Of a DNA stretch of 35,848 nt, positions 16,659-25,469 are shown in pieces; within the stretch, counting starts at the first letter, position 1; the number at the start of each line of letters is the position of its first letter. The notes below the pieces were generated by a model. That model was not told the DNA's origin, searched no databases, and was given only the letters and a program-made list of their open reading frames with translations. This DNA comes from Arthrobacter psychrochitiniphilus (GTDB taxonomy: Bacteria > Actinomycetota > Actinomycetes > Actinomycetales > Micrococcaceae). The stretch spans positions 965 to 36,812 of the forward strand of contig NZ_QHLZ01000019.1 of the NCBI RefSeq assembly GCF_003185915.1, read 5' to 3'. The position numbers and the translations under genes were made by a program.

Positions 16659-18190
16659 TAAAGTTCTCCTCCCAATGCAGCGCGCATGAGATCGTCGGTG
16701 TTGCTTTCTGTCGATTGGAATTCGTCTACGAGTTCTCCATCGCGGATTACCAAGATCCGGTGACAAATCATAAGAAGCTCTTCGGCTTCACTCGAGACAA
16801 CAACCACGCCTTTTTGTTCATCGGCGAGTTCGTGCACGATCTGGTAAATATTGAGTCGTGACCCAATGTCAATCCCCTTGGTTGGCTCATCGAGGACCAC
16901 TAAATTCGGTTTGGCCTCTATCCATTTCGCCAGGCATACTTTCTGCTGGTTCCCTCCAGACAAGGACCGTGTTAAAGTCTTGCCGTCGCCTTTGACCTTG
17001 TAGCGCTCGATGAGTTCGTCCACTCGGCGACGTTCTTGCTGCGGATTCAGAACACCGAACTTTGAATACTGCCCCAGCGTTGCCAGAGTCATATTGTCAC
17101 CGTTGCTGAAGTCCTTAACGAAACCTTCCCTGCGGCGATCTTCTGCAAGGTAGGCGATGCCGTTTTTGAGCGCTGCACCTGGCGACTTCGGCGAAACTTC
17201 TTGCCCGTACAATTTGACGGTGCCGCTATCTCGATTCTGGTGTCCAGATATTGATCGGGCTATCGAACTGCGGCCGCTGCCCACGAGCCCATAGATGCCA
17301 ACAATTTCACCGGGGTGGACCGTAAAATTGATGTCCCTCGCCGATCCAGAGCACAAACCGCTGACTTCTAATACTGGGTCAATTCCTGCAAATGACGGTG
17401 TAGGAACTGCTTCAAGAGCGCGAACCGCTTCGCCCACCATCAACGTCACGACTTCCTCGCGGTTTGTTTCCTTTGCTTTAAGGACCTCTATGAGTCGACC
17501 ATTGCGCAAGATGGCAATCCGGTCAGCCATGGCAAAGACTTCCGGCATCCTATGGGAGACGAAAATGACGCAGGTCCCAGCAGCACGTTCACGTTCCACT
17601 AACGCTTCAACATCTTTGAAGTGCTCTTCCGTGGTTGACGCAGTGGTTTCGTCCAGGATGAGAATGCGATGAGGCGTAACTTGAGTACGCCCCAAAGCCA
17701 GCATCTGTCGCAAACCCGGAGTCAACGTTTTTCCCAGTTGACCTAGGGTTACCTCGTGCATGCCTACAGTGCGAAGGGCCTCCAGGGACTCCTCCCGGCG
17801 ACGCTTAGGAATAACTCTCCATGAGCGATTCTTACCTGCCGAGCTGAGCTGCTTGAGCCAAAGGTTTTCCTCCACAGTGAACTCATCAACAATCACGGGT
17901 TCTTGGTGCATGAAGAGAATGCCTGCATCGTCAGCGTCCGCGGGCGACGTGACCTCTTTGTCATAGCCTGAAATCTTGATGCGACCTGTACTCGGCGCCG
18001 ACTGTCCGCTGATCAGACGTGCCAAGGTGGACTTGCCGGCGCCATTTGCCCCGCAGATCGCCAAAACCTCACCTCGATAGCCAGCCAGGGAAACATCCTC
18101 CAAAGCTCTCACCCCCGGGAAGTCCTTGGAGACACCGGCCACTGAGAAAGCCACAGCCGGACTCGCCGGTGCGGGTACTGAGGTTGTCAT
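16658..18190 (-). CDS. Sugar ABC transporter ATPase, two ABC domains (RbsA-like)
   Basis: 510 residues with two tandem ABC domains, as in RbsA/XylG/MglA. Domain 1: Walker A GANGAGKS (47-54), Walker B ILILDE (176-181), with an atypical signature LTPGLRQ. Domain 2: degenerate Walker A GLVGSGRSS (301-309), signature LSGGNQQ (410-416), Walker B VVLDEP (431-436). The degenerate second site is normal for this family. It powers uptake with the permease and lipoprotein encoded downstream. GGAG lies about 7 bases before the ATG. First gene of the operon, divergent from the dehydrogenase gene at 18482 and facing a HexR-like palindrome at 18349. Confidence 0.94.
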   Translation of the reverse strand: MTTSVPAPASPAVAFSVAGVSKDFPGVRALEDVSLAGYRGEVLAICGANGAGKSTLARLISGQSAPSTGRIKISGYDKEVTSPADADDAGILFMHQEPVIVDEFTVEENLWLKQLSSAGKNRSWRVIPKRRREESLEALRTVGMHEVTLGQLGKTLTPGLRQMLALGRTQVTPHRILILDETTASTTEEHFKDVEALVERERAAGTCVIFVSHRMPEVFAMADRIAILRNGRLIEVLKAKETNREEVVTLMVGEAVRALEAVPTPSFAGIDPVLEVSGLCSGSARDINFTVHPGEIVGIYGLVGSGRSSIARSISGHQNRDSGTVKLYGQEVSPKSPGAALKNGIAYLAEDRRREGFVKDFSNGDNMTLATLGQYSKFGVLNPQQERRRVDELIERYKVKGDGKTLTRSLSGGNQQKVCLAKWIEAKPNLVVLDEPTKGIDIGSRLNIYQIVHELADEQKGVVVVSSEAEELLMICHRILVIRDGELVDEFQSTESNTDDLMRAALGGEL

Positions 18191-18481
18191 CGGCTAGCTC
18201 CTAGCGCTACCGACGCTGAAATGTGCTGGGAAGTGGTCAGATAAACCGCATCTTTCCGAAGTGTGCGTCGCATTTGCGTTCCTTTGCAAAATACTCAGAG
18301 TGGGCGTCGAATGGTTGCAGCCCAGGTGTTGTGTGGATCACGTCTAATGGTAATATTACTACGACATAGCAGTTAAATGTCAACATGTTCATCGCATATT
18401 GCGTCTTTTGTGAAAGAAATAAGTAGTCCCGCTACAAAAGTGTGGATTTCAAGGCAACAATAGATACCAAAGGAGATCCCC
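18191..18481. promoter_or_regulatory. Divergent promoter region of transporter and dehydrogenase
   Basis: About 290 bases between the transporter operon (minus) and the dehydrogenase (plus). The segment 18340-18430 is clearly more AT-rich than its surroundings and contains the RpiR/HexR-like palindrome. A single control region for uptake and the first oxidation would make sense. Confidence 0.6.
18349..18363. promoter_or_regulatory. RpiR/HexR-like operator, site 1
   Basis: GGTAATATTACTACG fits the known HexR (RpiR family) pattern TGTARTNNNAYTACA at all core positions (GTAAT-NNN-ACTAC). It is related to the palindrome at 24125 in the other divergent promoter. The cluster's own RpiR protein (27404-28285) is the likely ligand. 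Confidence 0.6.
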
Positions 18482-19552
18482 ATGTCCACAGATCAAGAAC
18501 GGCGCAGAGTGATTGTCACTGCTCCTTCAGCTGTTGAAATAACGACACAGCCGGTCAGGGAACCATCATCCGCAGAGGCCCTGGTGCGGATGACTCTCGC
18601 CGGTGTTTGTGGTTCGGACACCACAGCTGTAGCAGGTCATCATCCGATGATTGCTTTGCCCTACTACCCGGGACATGAGGTGGTGGGCACGGTTGTGCGT
18701 ATTGGTCCGGATGTCACCTCCACCAAAGTTGGTTCACGGGTGACAGTTATTCCCCCTCTCCCCTGTGGAACATGCAAGACGTGCCGAGATGGACGTAACA
18801 ACCTGTGCGAAAATATGGAGTTTTTTGGTTGCGGATGGATTGATGGTGGGATGGCGGACACTTTTACGGTGCGGGCTGACCGCTTATATGACGTGCCAAG
18901 CGATTTTTCCGATGAGCAGGCAGTGCTGATTGAACCACTCGCGACTCCCGTCCATGCGGCTCGAATTGCCGGGGACCTTACAAACAAGACCGTAGTGATT
19001 CAAGGCGCTGGCACCATTGGACTCCTCATGTTGGCTGCAGCGCGCGCTGCAGGTGCTCGCACTATTGTCATGACGGATGTGTTGAAGGAGAAGCTGGAGA
19101 AAGCTAAATCTATGGGCGCCGATGATGGAGTCGATGCTTCATTGCCGAATATGGCGACGATCGTTCGGGAGAAACTGGGCGAAAGTGCAGACTACGTTTT
19201 CGATTGTGTTGCCAATCGGTACACCATCGAAGCGGCCGTATCTCTGGCTACGAAGGGCGGCACGGTGGTTGTTGTTGGCGTGCCGCACGGTGACATCACT
19301 GTTCCACTTCATCTGGTTCAGGATCACCAAATTCGGATACAGGGCACCATCACTTATTTAGAGGAGGACTACGACAAAGCAGTCGCAATCATTCGCAACG
19401 GCCACGTCAGTCCTACGGACTTCATCACCGGCCGTTACCCGATTTCACAATCCGCTGAAGCTTTCCGAGTCGCAGTCTCCGGAAAGCACACAAAAATACT
19501 CATCACTGCTGAAAAGCCAAGCCAACAGGGTATGCCGGCCCCTTCGAACTAG
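18482..19552 (+). CDS. Zinc-dependent alcohol/polyol dehydrogenase (MDR)
   Basis: 356 residues. AAAGGAG lies 6 bases before the ATG, a strong ribosome site. Catalytic zinc ligands C43 (GVCGSD) and H65-E66 (GHE) and the structural zinc cysteines C95, C98, C101, C109 are all present, so this is a classical medium-chain dehydrogenase of the sorbitol/threonine dehydrogenase type. The coenzyme loop is VVIQGAGTIGLL, with a following acidic residue (MTDV) that favours NAD. It probably oxidises a secondary alcohol of a sugar or polyol. It stands alone on the plus strand, between a regulated promoter and a strong terminator, opposite the transporter. Confidence 0.9.
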   Translation: MSTDQERRRVIVTAPSAVEITTQPVREPSSAEALVRMTLAGVCGSDTTAVAGHHPMIALPYYPGHEVVGTVVRIGPDVTSTKVGSRVTVIPPLPCGTCKTCRDGRNNLCENMEFFGCGWIDGGMADTFTVRADRLYDVPSDFSDEQAVLIEPLATPVHAARIAGDLTNKTVVIQGAGTIGLLMLAAARAAGARTIVMTDVLKEKLEKAKSMGADDGVDASLPNMATIVREKLGESADYVFDCVANRYTIEAAVSLATKGGTVVVVGVPHGDITVPLHLVQDHQIRIQGTITYLEEDYDKAVAIIRNGHVSPTDFITGRYPISQSAEAFRVAVSGKHTKILITAEKPSQQGMPAPSN

Positions 19553-19557
19553 TGCAC

Positions 19558-19620
19558 AAAATATCTGTGGGGGTAGTCTCCACCCGAAAATGTGTGGCGA
19601 CAACCCCACAGATATTTTTT
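19558..19620. terminator. Bidirectional rho-independent terminator
   Basis: AAAATATCTGTGGGG (from 19558) pairs with CCCCACAGATATTTT (from 19604): a 15-bp stem with a 31-base loop that may fold further (GTGG/CCAC), followed by T8. The minus strand also ends in a T-run, so it can serve both the dehydrogenase (plus) and the convergent SDR operon (minus). Confidence 0.9.
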
Positions 19621-19670
19621 TTAGATCTTCCTGGAACAGTCCTGTAAGTTCCGACTGCAGCCAACTGCTC

Positions 19671-20411
19671 CTAACGCAGCGACGAGCCGCCGTCCATCAG
19701 TAGTTCGCTGCCCACAAAATAGCCGGCGTCTTCACTGAGGAGGAATGCTACAGTTGCCGCGACCTCACTGGGTAACGCGAACCGACCAATAACTGTGTCC
19801 TTTTTCCACGTTTCATGCATGTGCTGCTTGAGTGCGTTCAGAGGTGTATCGACATAGCCAGGTGAGAGAGCGTTGACACGGACCCCTAAGGGGCCCCATT
19901 CCACAGCCAAGGATCGGGTAAGGGCCACTACAGCAGCCTTGGATGAGTTGTATGCTGACTGTTTCTGCGGAAAGTTGACCACATGGTTTCCACTCATAGA
20001 GGCGATATTGACGATGGCACCTCCTCCTCTGGAGATCAATTCCCGGCCAAACGCTTGGCAACTCAGAAATACTCCACGGATATTGACAGCGAAAACAGCA
20101 TCGAATTGCTCTACCGGCATGTCAATGGCTGCAACGTCATCCTCGACAATGCCGGCACAATTAACTAAGTCAACGGGACCATCACCCAGACGGTAAATTT
20201 CTTGGACGGCGGCCACAATGCTCTCAGGCGAAGTCATATCGATGCTCAGGCCAGTGATGCTATCGGGAAGGTTCTCTAGCCCCTTGAAGTCCAAACCATA
20301 AACTTGCGCACCATCGTTGTGGAGTCGTTCAGCTATTGCTAATCCGATACCCCCCGACGCGCCGATCACTGCTACACGTCGGCAATAAGTTGGTCTCTGG
20401 GAAGTATTCAT
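19671..20411 (-). CDS. Short-chain dehydrogenase/reductase (SDR)
   Basis: 246 residues, classical SDR: coenzyme loop GASGGIG (17-23), D41 after the second strand (NAD preference), NCAG (84-87), catalytic S138/S140 region, Y154 and K158 in YNSSK. C-terminal GSELLMDGGSS is the usual end. Last gene of a four-gene minus operon. Its ATG overlaps the stop of the lactonase gene (ATGA). It probably oxidises or reduces a sugar, polyol or sugar acid in the same pathway. Substrate not deducible. Confidence 0.9.
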   Translation of the reverse strand: MNTSQRPTYCRRVAVIGASGGIGLAIAERLHNDGAQVYGLDFKGLENLPDSITGLSIDMTSPESIVAAVQEIYRLGDGPVDLVNCAGIVEDDVAAIDMPVEQFDAVFAVNIRGVFLSCQAFGRELISRGGGAIVNIASMSGNHVVNFPQKQSAYNSSKAAVVALTRSLAVEWGPLGVRVNALSPGYVDTPLNALKQHMHETWKKDTVIGRFALPSEVAATVAFLLSEDAGYFVGSELLMDGGSSLR

Positions 20412-21403
20412 GATTTTCTCTCTGTCTGAAGTAGTTCGCTGTTGAAAGCAAGGGAGCGGGCAGGGTTGGTCCGCAAAATCATTTCCATGACATCGGGGCC
20501 CACTTCCTTGTGTAGCCTTGGAATAAATCGCAAGGGCAAATATTGCAGCCCTGGCATTCCTCCATAAGCGATGTAGCGAGAAGCTCGGGCAACGTCTCCA
20601 CCGAGGAGCAACCGATCAGCATGCCCATCTTGTACAACCGCGTAGAGAGTCTCGATAATCGCACTGTCTGGTGCTTCCCGGTGGCGAGCGGCGCCGTCGT
20701 ACCCCAAATATGCTCCTCTGCTGGCCAGCTCACTGTGTAGTCCGGAATCTAGGTTCCGATCCACGTGAGCCAGGATGACCCGGTGAGGTGGAACTCCTAG
20801 ACTTTCCAGCAGGTCAAGGACTTCATGACTGGCAGAACCATAGTCCAGGTGCACCATGACGCTCACCCCGGTCTCTCCATGACAAATAGCCGCCGCATGA
20901 AGAACTTTGGTTTCGAAATCACCTATCTGCCAATACCTGACCCCGGCTTTGACGACTCCCGCACAAATTGGCTCACCGGCGGCGGAAGGGACTTTTTCCC
21001 CTCGCCCGTCAGCGCCGTCCCTGAAACCTTTCATGACATCTTCTACGAACACTAGGGCCAATTCCTCGACAGTCAGCGCACGCAAATGATGCCCTTGCGG
21101 ATAATGACCGCCGTGATGAGCTCCGGTGGTGTGGACTATCTTTAGCCCCGTTGCCTGGCTGATGCGGGCTACCGCTGCCGGATTTCGCCCAAGCCCGGTA
21201 GGCGTAGCGTCGATGATCGCCGATATCCCAGCTGATACCAGTAAATCGGCCTCCACTTGGCTTTTCTCTTCTGACTCAAGTTCCTCACCGGGGAGCAGCG
21301 GCGTCACTTGAAATAGATGCTCATGATAATCAACATATCCCAGCTCTTCAGGCTTGATATCCCCCAGGACGGTTCGGATGATTCCAGTTGTCGGTTCTTC
21401 CAT
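20408..21403 (-). CDS. Phosphotriesterase-family hydrolase, probable (phospho)lactonase
   Basis: 331 residues from ATG 21403 (GAGGGG about 9 bases upstream, 4 bases after the kinase stop); in-frame upstream ATGs lie inside the kinase gene. The binuclear metal site of the family is intact: H27 and H29 in YHEHLF, carboxylated lysine K152 in VVKAGV, H185 in VMVHLDYG, H213 in LAHVDRN, D270 in LLLGGDVAR. Bacterial members found next to sugar kinases hydrolyse sugar lactones, including phosphorylated pentonolactones in Listeria and Mycoplasma. The setting between an FGGY kinase and an SDR favours a lactonase role rather than organophosphate hydrolysis. The specific substrate is unknown. Confidence 0.85.
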   Translation of the reverse strand: MEEPTTGIIRTVLGDIKPEELGYVDYHEHLFQVTPLLPGEELESEEKSQVEADLLVSAGISAIIDATPTGLGRNPAAVARISQATGLKIVHTTGAHHGGHYPQGHHLRALTVEELALVFVEDVMKGFRDGADGRGEKVPSAAGEPICAGVVKAGVRYWQIGDFETKVLHAAAICHGETGVSVMVHLDYGSASHEVLDLLESLGVPPHRVILAHVDRNLDSGLHSELASRGAYLGYDGAARHREAPDSAIIETLYAVVQDGHADRLLLGGDVARASRYIAYGGMPGLQYLPLRFIPRLHKEVGPDVMEMILRTNPARSLAFNSELLQTERKS

Positions 21404-21407
21404 CAGG

Positions 21408-22904
21408 TCAACCCCTCGGTAGAGACTCGAACCAAGGCTCAAGCCGTCGATATGCGTCCATAAAGGTCGCATAGCCATTGTGGTAACTATCTACATTTTT
21501 TGGTTCCGGATTCCTGCCAGGTGTCCGGTGAGACATGCTCGAGGCGACAGAGAAATCGTCAAAAATACCCACACCGACGCCACCGACAATCGCTGCCCCG
21601 ATAGCGTTCGCTTCCTCAGCGATGTTCCTGCGATGAACTGGAACACCCCAGACATCAGCGAAAATTTGCAGGAGCAATGGAGAGTTTGTTGCTCCTCCGA
21701 TGGCATCGATGGAGCTGACAGCATGCCCATTCTCTGTGAATGCGTTGAGTCCGGTGCGAAGGTTGAACGCCACCCCTTCCAACACAGCCCGAGCGAGATG
21801 GCCTCTGTCGTGATGCATCAATAGCCCTATAAAGGCCGCCCGAGCGCGTGGGTTCCAGTATGGGCTTCGTTCCCCTAGGAGATGAGGAAGAAAGTACAGG
21901 CCTTCCGCGGAGGCGCTCACTGCTGCAGCAGCAGCAAGGATCTCGCTGTATTTATCGTCTTCTTTAGGTGAGAGGACGTTGGCTATCCACTGGAGTGATG
22001 CGCCTCCGGCTTGCATGGTGGCGGTGGGCACGAAGTATCCTGGGACCACATGGTTGAAGGTCATGGATCTCATCTGGGGGTCGTGCAGCGGTTGGGGAGA
22101 GCTAATGGAAACCCACGAGGATGATCCGAGATACGTGTATGCTCCCGAATTTTCGTCGATGATCCCTGCACCCAGCGCGGCAGTGGGACCGTCGCCACCG
22201 CCAATGACGACGGGGGTTCCTTCAGCCATTCCCGTGAGAGCTGCTGCTTCCCTAGTCACGTGTCCAACTACCGTGGTGGATGCAACAACTTCAGGAAATA
22301 GCGTCTTCTTCAGCCCCGCTGCTGAGACCAATTCGTCTGACCACGATGCGCTCGACTGATCGTACGCGTTGGTGCTCGAAGCATCAGAAGGATCTGTAAC
22401 GAGAACCCCCGTGAGACGGTAGGCAAGGTAATCCTTAGCTTGAAGTACCGTGGAAACCTTTGCGAAAACGTCCGGCTCAGTGTCACGTATGTACATGATT
22501 TTACTGAGTGAATAGGTAGGGTTGAGTCGGTGCCCGGTGAGCTGGTAGGCATGTTCCATGCCTACGCTGTCAATAAGGCTCTGGCATTGTGCTGTTGACC
22601 GTGTGTCGGCCCAAATCATGGCTGGTCTGACCGGGACGCCGTGACCATCCAGATATACGGCTCCCATCATCTGTCCGGAGAAGGAAACGACAGAGATATC
22701 TGTGTTCTTGACCTCTGCTTTGGTAAGCAACTGGCGGGTCGCCTCGATGAGAGCATTCCACCAGTCTTCTGGATTTTGTTCTGCTTTCCCACCCAAATCA
22801 AAATCTGCTGGGTAGTGAACGGTGACGGCCGCAATCAAGGTACCGCTGTCATCGACAAGGGTTGCTTTGTTGCCTGTTGTTCCCAAGTCATGGGCGATGA
22901 TCAT
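21408..22904 (-). CDS. FGGY-family carbohydrate kinase (xylulokinase-like)
   Basis: 498 residues from ATG 22904, with GAGGAG 6 bases upstream. The N-terminal phosphate loop is DLGTTGNKATLVD. The substrate-side segment VRPAMIWADTRS carries the likely catalytic aspartate, and GGGDGPTAALGAG and GGATNSPLLLQIFADVWGVP form the ATP-binding C-terminal half. The family phosphorylates ketoses, polyols or lactone-related sugars; the pattern is nearest xylulokinase/gluconokinase. Followed after 4 bases by the lactonase gene, so the phosphorylated product or its lactone may be passed on. Exact sugar unknown. Confidence 0.9.
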   Translation of the reverse strand: MIIAHDLGTTGNKATLVDDSGTLIAAVTVHYPADFDLGGKAEQNPEDWWNALIEATRQLLTKAEVKNTDISVVSFSGQMMGAVYLDGHGVPVRPAMIWADTRSTAQCQSLIDSVGMEHAYQLTGHRLNPTYSLSKIMYIRDTEPDVFAKVSTVLQAKDYLAYRLTGVLVTDPSDASSTNAYDQSSASWSDELVSAAGLKKTLFPEVVASTTVVGHVTREAAALTGMAEGTPVVIGGGDGPTAALGAGIIDENSGAYTYLGSSSWVSISSPQPLHDPQMRSMTFNHVVPGYFVPTATMQAGGASLQWIANVLSPKEDDKYSEILAAAAAVSASAEGLYFLPHLLGERSPYWNPRARAAFIGLLMHHDRGHLARAVLEGVAFNLRTGLNAFTENGHAVSSIDAIGGATNSPLLLQIFADVWGVPVHRRNIAEEANAIGAAIVGGVGVGIFDDFSVASSMSHRTPGRNPEPKNVDSYHNGYATFMDAYRRLEPWFESLPRG

Positions 22905-22947
22905 GAGTGCTCCTCGTTTAGTTTTGGCAGGCACGAGCTTGGGGACA

Positions 22948-23967
22948 TCACAACTGTCCTACGACAGTTTTGATGTGTTCTGGATCGTGCAAATTTTTCA
23001 ATGCCGTGGCGAAACCGTTCAGACCAACCGTTTGCGTAATAATGCCTTCAGTATTAATGCTTCCAGATTGGAGCGTGAAGAGTGCCCGACCAATGCAGAA
23101 GGCTTGTGCAAAGGAGCCTTTGATGGTTAACTCACGGCTGAAAATTTCGTAGGGTTTGATTTCAGCAACATCGTTTTCACCGGCAAGACCGTAGACGAGA
23201 ATGGTTCCACCAGTTCTTGCCAGCTGGACTGCTGCTTCCAATACAGTTACCTTCCCTGTTGCCTCAATGACGGCGTCGAACCCTTCCGGCGCAATCTCAC
23301 GCAGTGAGTCGATTGCTTCAGCGAGATCGTTGCGTTCCAGCTTCACAATATTGTTCGCCCCATGAAGAAGCGCTAGATCCAGTTTTGACTGTGTAGGTGC
23401 AGCAACAGTCACGCTGGCAGCACCAGCCATCTTGAGCAGCTGGGATAGTAATAAGCCGGTTGGGCCCGCACCGAAGACAAGTACGTTACTTCCAGGGCTA
23501 AGACCTAGGACATCAACTCCATGCATGGCACATGAGAGAGGTTCAGTCAGCACAGCAACGTCCAACGGCAGGCTGCCAATGTCATAGAGCTTTGACGTGC
23601 GAACAACCACATACTCAGCAAACGCACCCGGGGCGTTACATCCCAAGGAAACGAACTGTTCACAGAACAGTGGACGCCCATCCCGACATGGGCCACACTC
23701 ACCACAGTGGATGGTGTTGTCAACGACAACTCTGGTTCCTAGCGCCATTCCTTGAGTGCTCGGTCCGTGACGGAGCACTTCACAAACCATTTCATGTCCA
23801 GGAATAAGCGGGAATTTAGCGATGAACCCCCCATGTAGCAGATGCTCATCGGTGCCACATACTCCAGTCAGGAGCACTCTGAGCAGAGTCTCCCCCGGAC
23901 CTGGTTCTGGTTGAGGGACCTCATCTAGGCCCCAGGTTGACCCCTCTTGAAAAACTATGGCTTTCAT
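22948..23967 (-). CDS. Zinc-dependent alcohol/polyol dehydrogenase (MDR), second
   Basis: 339 residues from ATG 23967 (AGGGGG 5 bases upstream); a longer in-frame start at 24021 lacks a ribosome site. Catalytic zinc residues C37 (GVCGTD), H58-E59 (GHE) and structural cysteines C88, C91, C94, C102 are present. The coenzyme-binding segment is NVLVFGAGPTGLLLSQLLK. It differs clearly from the dehydrogenase at 18482, so they probably act on different intermediates. First gene of the minus operon dehydrogenase-kinase-lactonase-SDR, divergent from the isomerase operon and next to two operator-like palindromes. Confidence 0.9.
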   Translation of the reverse strand: MKAIVFQEGSTWGLDEVPQPEPGPGETLLRVLLTGVCGTDEHLLHGGFIAKFPLIPGHEMVCEVLRHGPSTQGMALGTRVVVDNTIHCGECGPCRDGRPLFCEQFVSLGCNAPGAFAEYVVVRTSKLYDIGSLPLDVAVLTEPLSCAMHGVDVLGLSPGSNVLVFGAGPTGLLLSQLLKMAGAASVTVAAPTQSKLDLALLHGANNIVKLERNDLAEAIDSLREIAPEGFDAVIEATGKVTVLEAAVQLARTGGTILVYGLAGENDVAEIKPYEIFSRELTIKGSFAQAFCIGRALFTLQSGSINTEGIITQTVGLNGFATALKNLHDPEHIKTVVGQL

Positions 23968-24033
23968 TCGACCCCCTAAGAGAGCGGTGTAGTTCCAAAT
24001 CTGGACTACTTCCGAGCACATCCACCATTTGTT

Positions 24034-24045
24034 TGTAATACTACA
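24034..24045. promoter_or_regulatory. Operator-like palindrome, site 2 (compact)
   Basis: TGTAATACTACA contains the same half sites (TGTAAT, ACTACA) as the other two sites but without the 3-base spacer. It may be a degenerate or secondary binding site. Confidence 0.35.
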
Positions 24046-24124
24046 TCACAGTGACGCAGGGCACGAGGATTTGGGCAATTTGACTTGATTTAGGCATTAA
24101 ATTACCTGGAAGCCCAAACTGTAC

Positions 24125-24139
24125 CGTAGTAAAACTACG
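24125..24139. promoter_or_regulatory. RpiR/HexR-like operator, site 3 (perfect palindrome)
   Basis: CGTAGTAAAACTACG is a perfect 6+3+6 palindrome matching the HexR pattern TGTARTNNNAYTACA except for the outermost base on each side. It lies 53 bases before the isomerase start, a good position for repression. Confidence 0.7.
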
Positions 24140-24191
24140 AGATTTGTGTATGCTGTTATTCGACAGTTCGATTCGAATGAGGAGCCAACCC

Positions 24192-24803
24192 ATGCAGTCT
24201 TCAGCGCAAATGCAGGTCGACTTACCCGCAGTCATCGAGATCCAAACAACGGGGGAGATGAATGGCCGAACACGACTTTACGAAAAGCACCTGGGCGACA
24301 TGTCTGGCGTATATCTGGATACTGAGCAGTACGAACAGGCTGTGGCAGAGTCTGGTCCCGACACACTCATCTACTTCGTGAACGAGCACAAGTATCAGGA
24401 CGGTCCTGGAGCACTTATTGTTGGTACCAGCACGCTATTGCCTGGAAAAGTGGGCGATGAATTTGCGGTCACTCGTGGTCATCTCCATGCAACCGCAAAC
24501 CGTGCAGAGCTATACCACTGCCTTTCCGGGCACGGAGTCATGATGTTGGAAACTGCTTCGGGTGAAGTCTCGACCGTTGAGCTGACTCCAGGTAAGGCCG
24601 TGAATGTTCCAGGTCACTGGATTCACCGCAGCGTTAATGTGGGCACCGAGCCCTTTGTTACGCTCTTTTGCTATGCCGCCGACGCAGGCCAAAATTATGA
24701 CATCATTGCCGACGCCGGAGGCATGAAGACGATGATCATCGACGACGGCGCCGGTAGCTGGACCGCCGTTCCGAACCCTCGCCATACCGGATACGAGGGC
24801 TAG
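24192..24803 (+). CDS. Cupin-type glucose-6-phosphate isomerase family protein
   Basis: 203 residues from ATG 24192 (GAGGAG about 7 bases upstream). It belongs to the archaeal-type phosphoglucose isomerase cupins: the metal site is complete with H97 and H99 in TRGHLHA, E106 in AELYHCLSG and H145 in GHWIHRS. These enzymes interconvert aldose and ketose phosphates using Fe or Mn. Such proteins are rare as housekeeping enzymes in actinobacteria; in a catabolic operon the substrate is probably an unusual sugar phosphate. It starts the plus operon, 4 bases before the aldolase. Confidence 0.87.
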   Translation: MQSSAQMQVDLPAVIEIQTTGEMNGRTRLYEKHLGDMSGVYLDTEQYEQAVAESGPDTLIYFVNEHKYQDGPGALIVGTSTLLPGKVGDEFAVTRGHLHATANRAELYHCLSGHGVMMLETASGEVSTVELTPGKAVNVPGHWIHRSVNVGTEPFVTLFCYAADAGQNYDIIADAGGMKTMIIDDGAGSWTAVPNPRHTGYEG

Positions 24804-24807
24804 GACG

Positions 24808-25461
24808 ATGACAAATAGGATCTTGCAACAAATCGGCGCACTGGGCATCGTGCCCGTTATCGAAATTGAAGATGCCAAACAGGCCGTTGATCTCGCAGCT
24901 GCGCTGAAAGAGGGTGGCTTGCCAGTCATGGAAATCACACTGCGTACGGAAGCCGGACTAGCTGCCATCAGCGCGATCGCCGAGGCGTTCCCGGACTTTC
25001 TCCTCGGTGCTGGCTCTCTGCTGACTCCGGCACAGGTGACCGAAGTAGCAGCACGGGGTGCAAAATTTGGCGTTTCTCCGGGTCACTCTCAACTGCTACT
25101 GGATGCCGCAGCCCAGGCTCAGCTGCCGTTCATACCCGGCGCTGTCACACCCTCTGAAGTGATCTCCGCACTAGAAGCCGGATGCACCACTGTTAAGTTT
25201 TTTCCCGCAGAAGCCTTCGGTGGAACTAGAACTATTAAGTCCCTCGCAGCACCTTTCGCAACAGCTGGCATAAAGATCATGCCCACAGGAGGAGTTACAC
25301 TCTCCAATCTAAAGGACTACCTTGCAATTCCCGAGGTCCTAGCTGTCGGCGGATCTTGGATCGCCACTCGCGAACAGATTCGCAACAGTAACTTTGCACA
25401 GATCAGCTACGCAGCGCGTGAAGCCGTTTCCTTGGTTTCCTCGTTGTCAAAGAACCGTTGA
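24808..25461 (+). CDS. KDPG/KDPGal-type class I aldolase
   Basis: 217 residues, normal length for the family. Schiff-base lysine K130 in TTVKFFPAEAFGG, catalytic E42 in VMEITLRTE, and phosphate-binding PTGGVTLSN near residue 170. These enzymes split 2-keto-3-deoxy sugar acid phosphates to pyruvate and an aldehyde phosphate (glyceraldehyde 3-phosphate for KDPG). No dehydratase that would make the 2-keto-3-deoxy acid is visible in the window, so either it lies outside or another route forms the substrate. Four bases after the isomerase; the stop overlaps sequence just before the next start. Confidence 0.9.
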   Translation: MTNRILQQIGALGIVPVIEIEDAKQAVDLAAALKEGGLPVMEITLRTEAGLAAISAIAEAFPDFLLGAGSLLTPAQVTEVAARGAKFGVSPGHSQLLLDAAAQAQLPFIPGAVTPSEVISALEAGCTTVKFFPAEAFGGTRTIKSLAAPFATAGIKIMPTGGVTLSNLKDYLAIPEVLAVGGSWIATREQIRNSNFAQISYAAREAVSLVSSLSKNR

Positions 25462-25469
25462 GGAACACC

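Larger units (their letters stand above)
23968..24191. promoter_or_regulatory. Divergent promoter region of the two catabolic operons
   Basis: About 220 bases, AT-rich, between the minus dehydrogenase operon and the plus isomerase operon. It holds one perfect HexR-like palindrome and a shorter related one, suggesting co-regulation of both operons. Confidence 0.65.
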
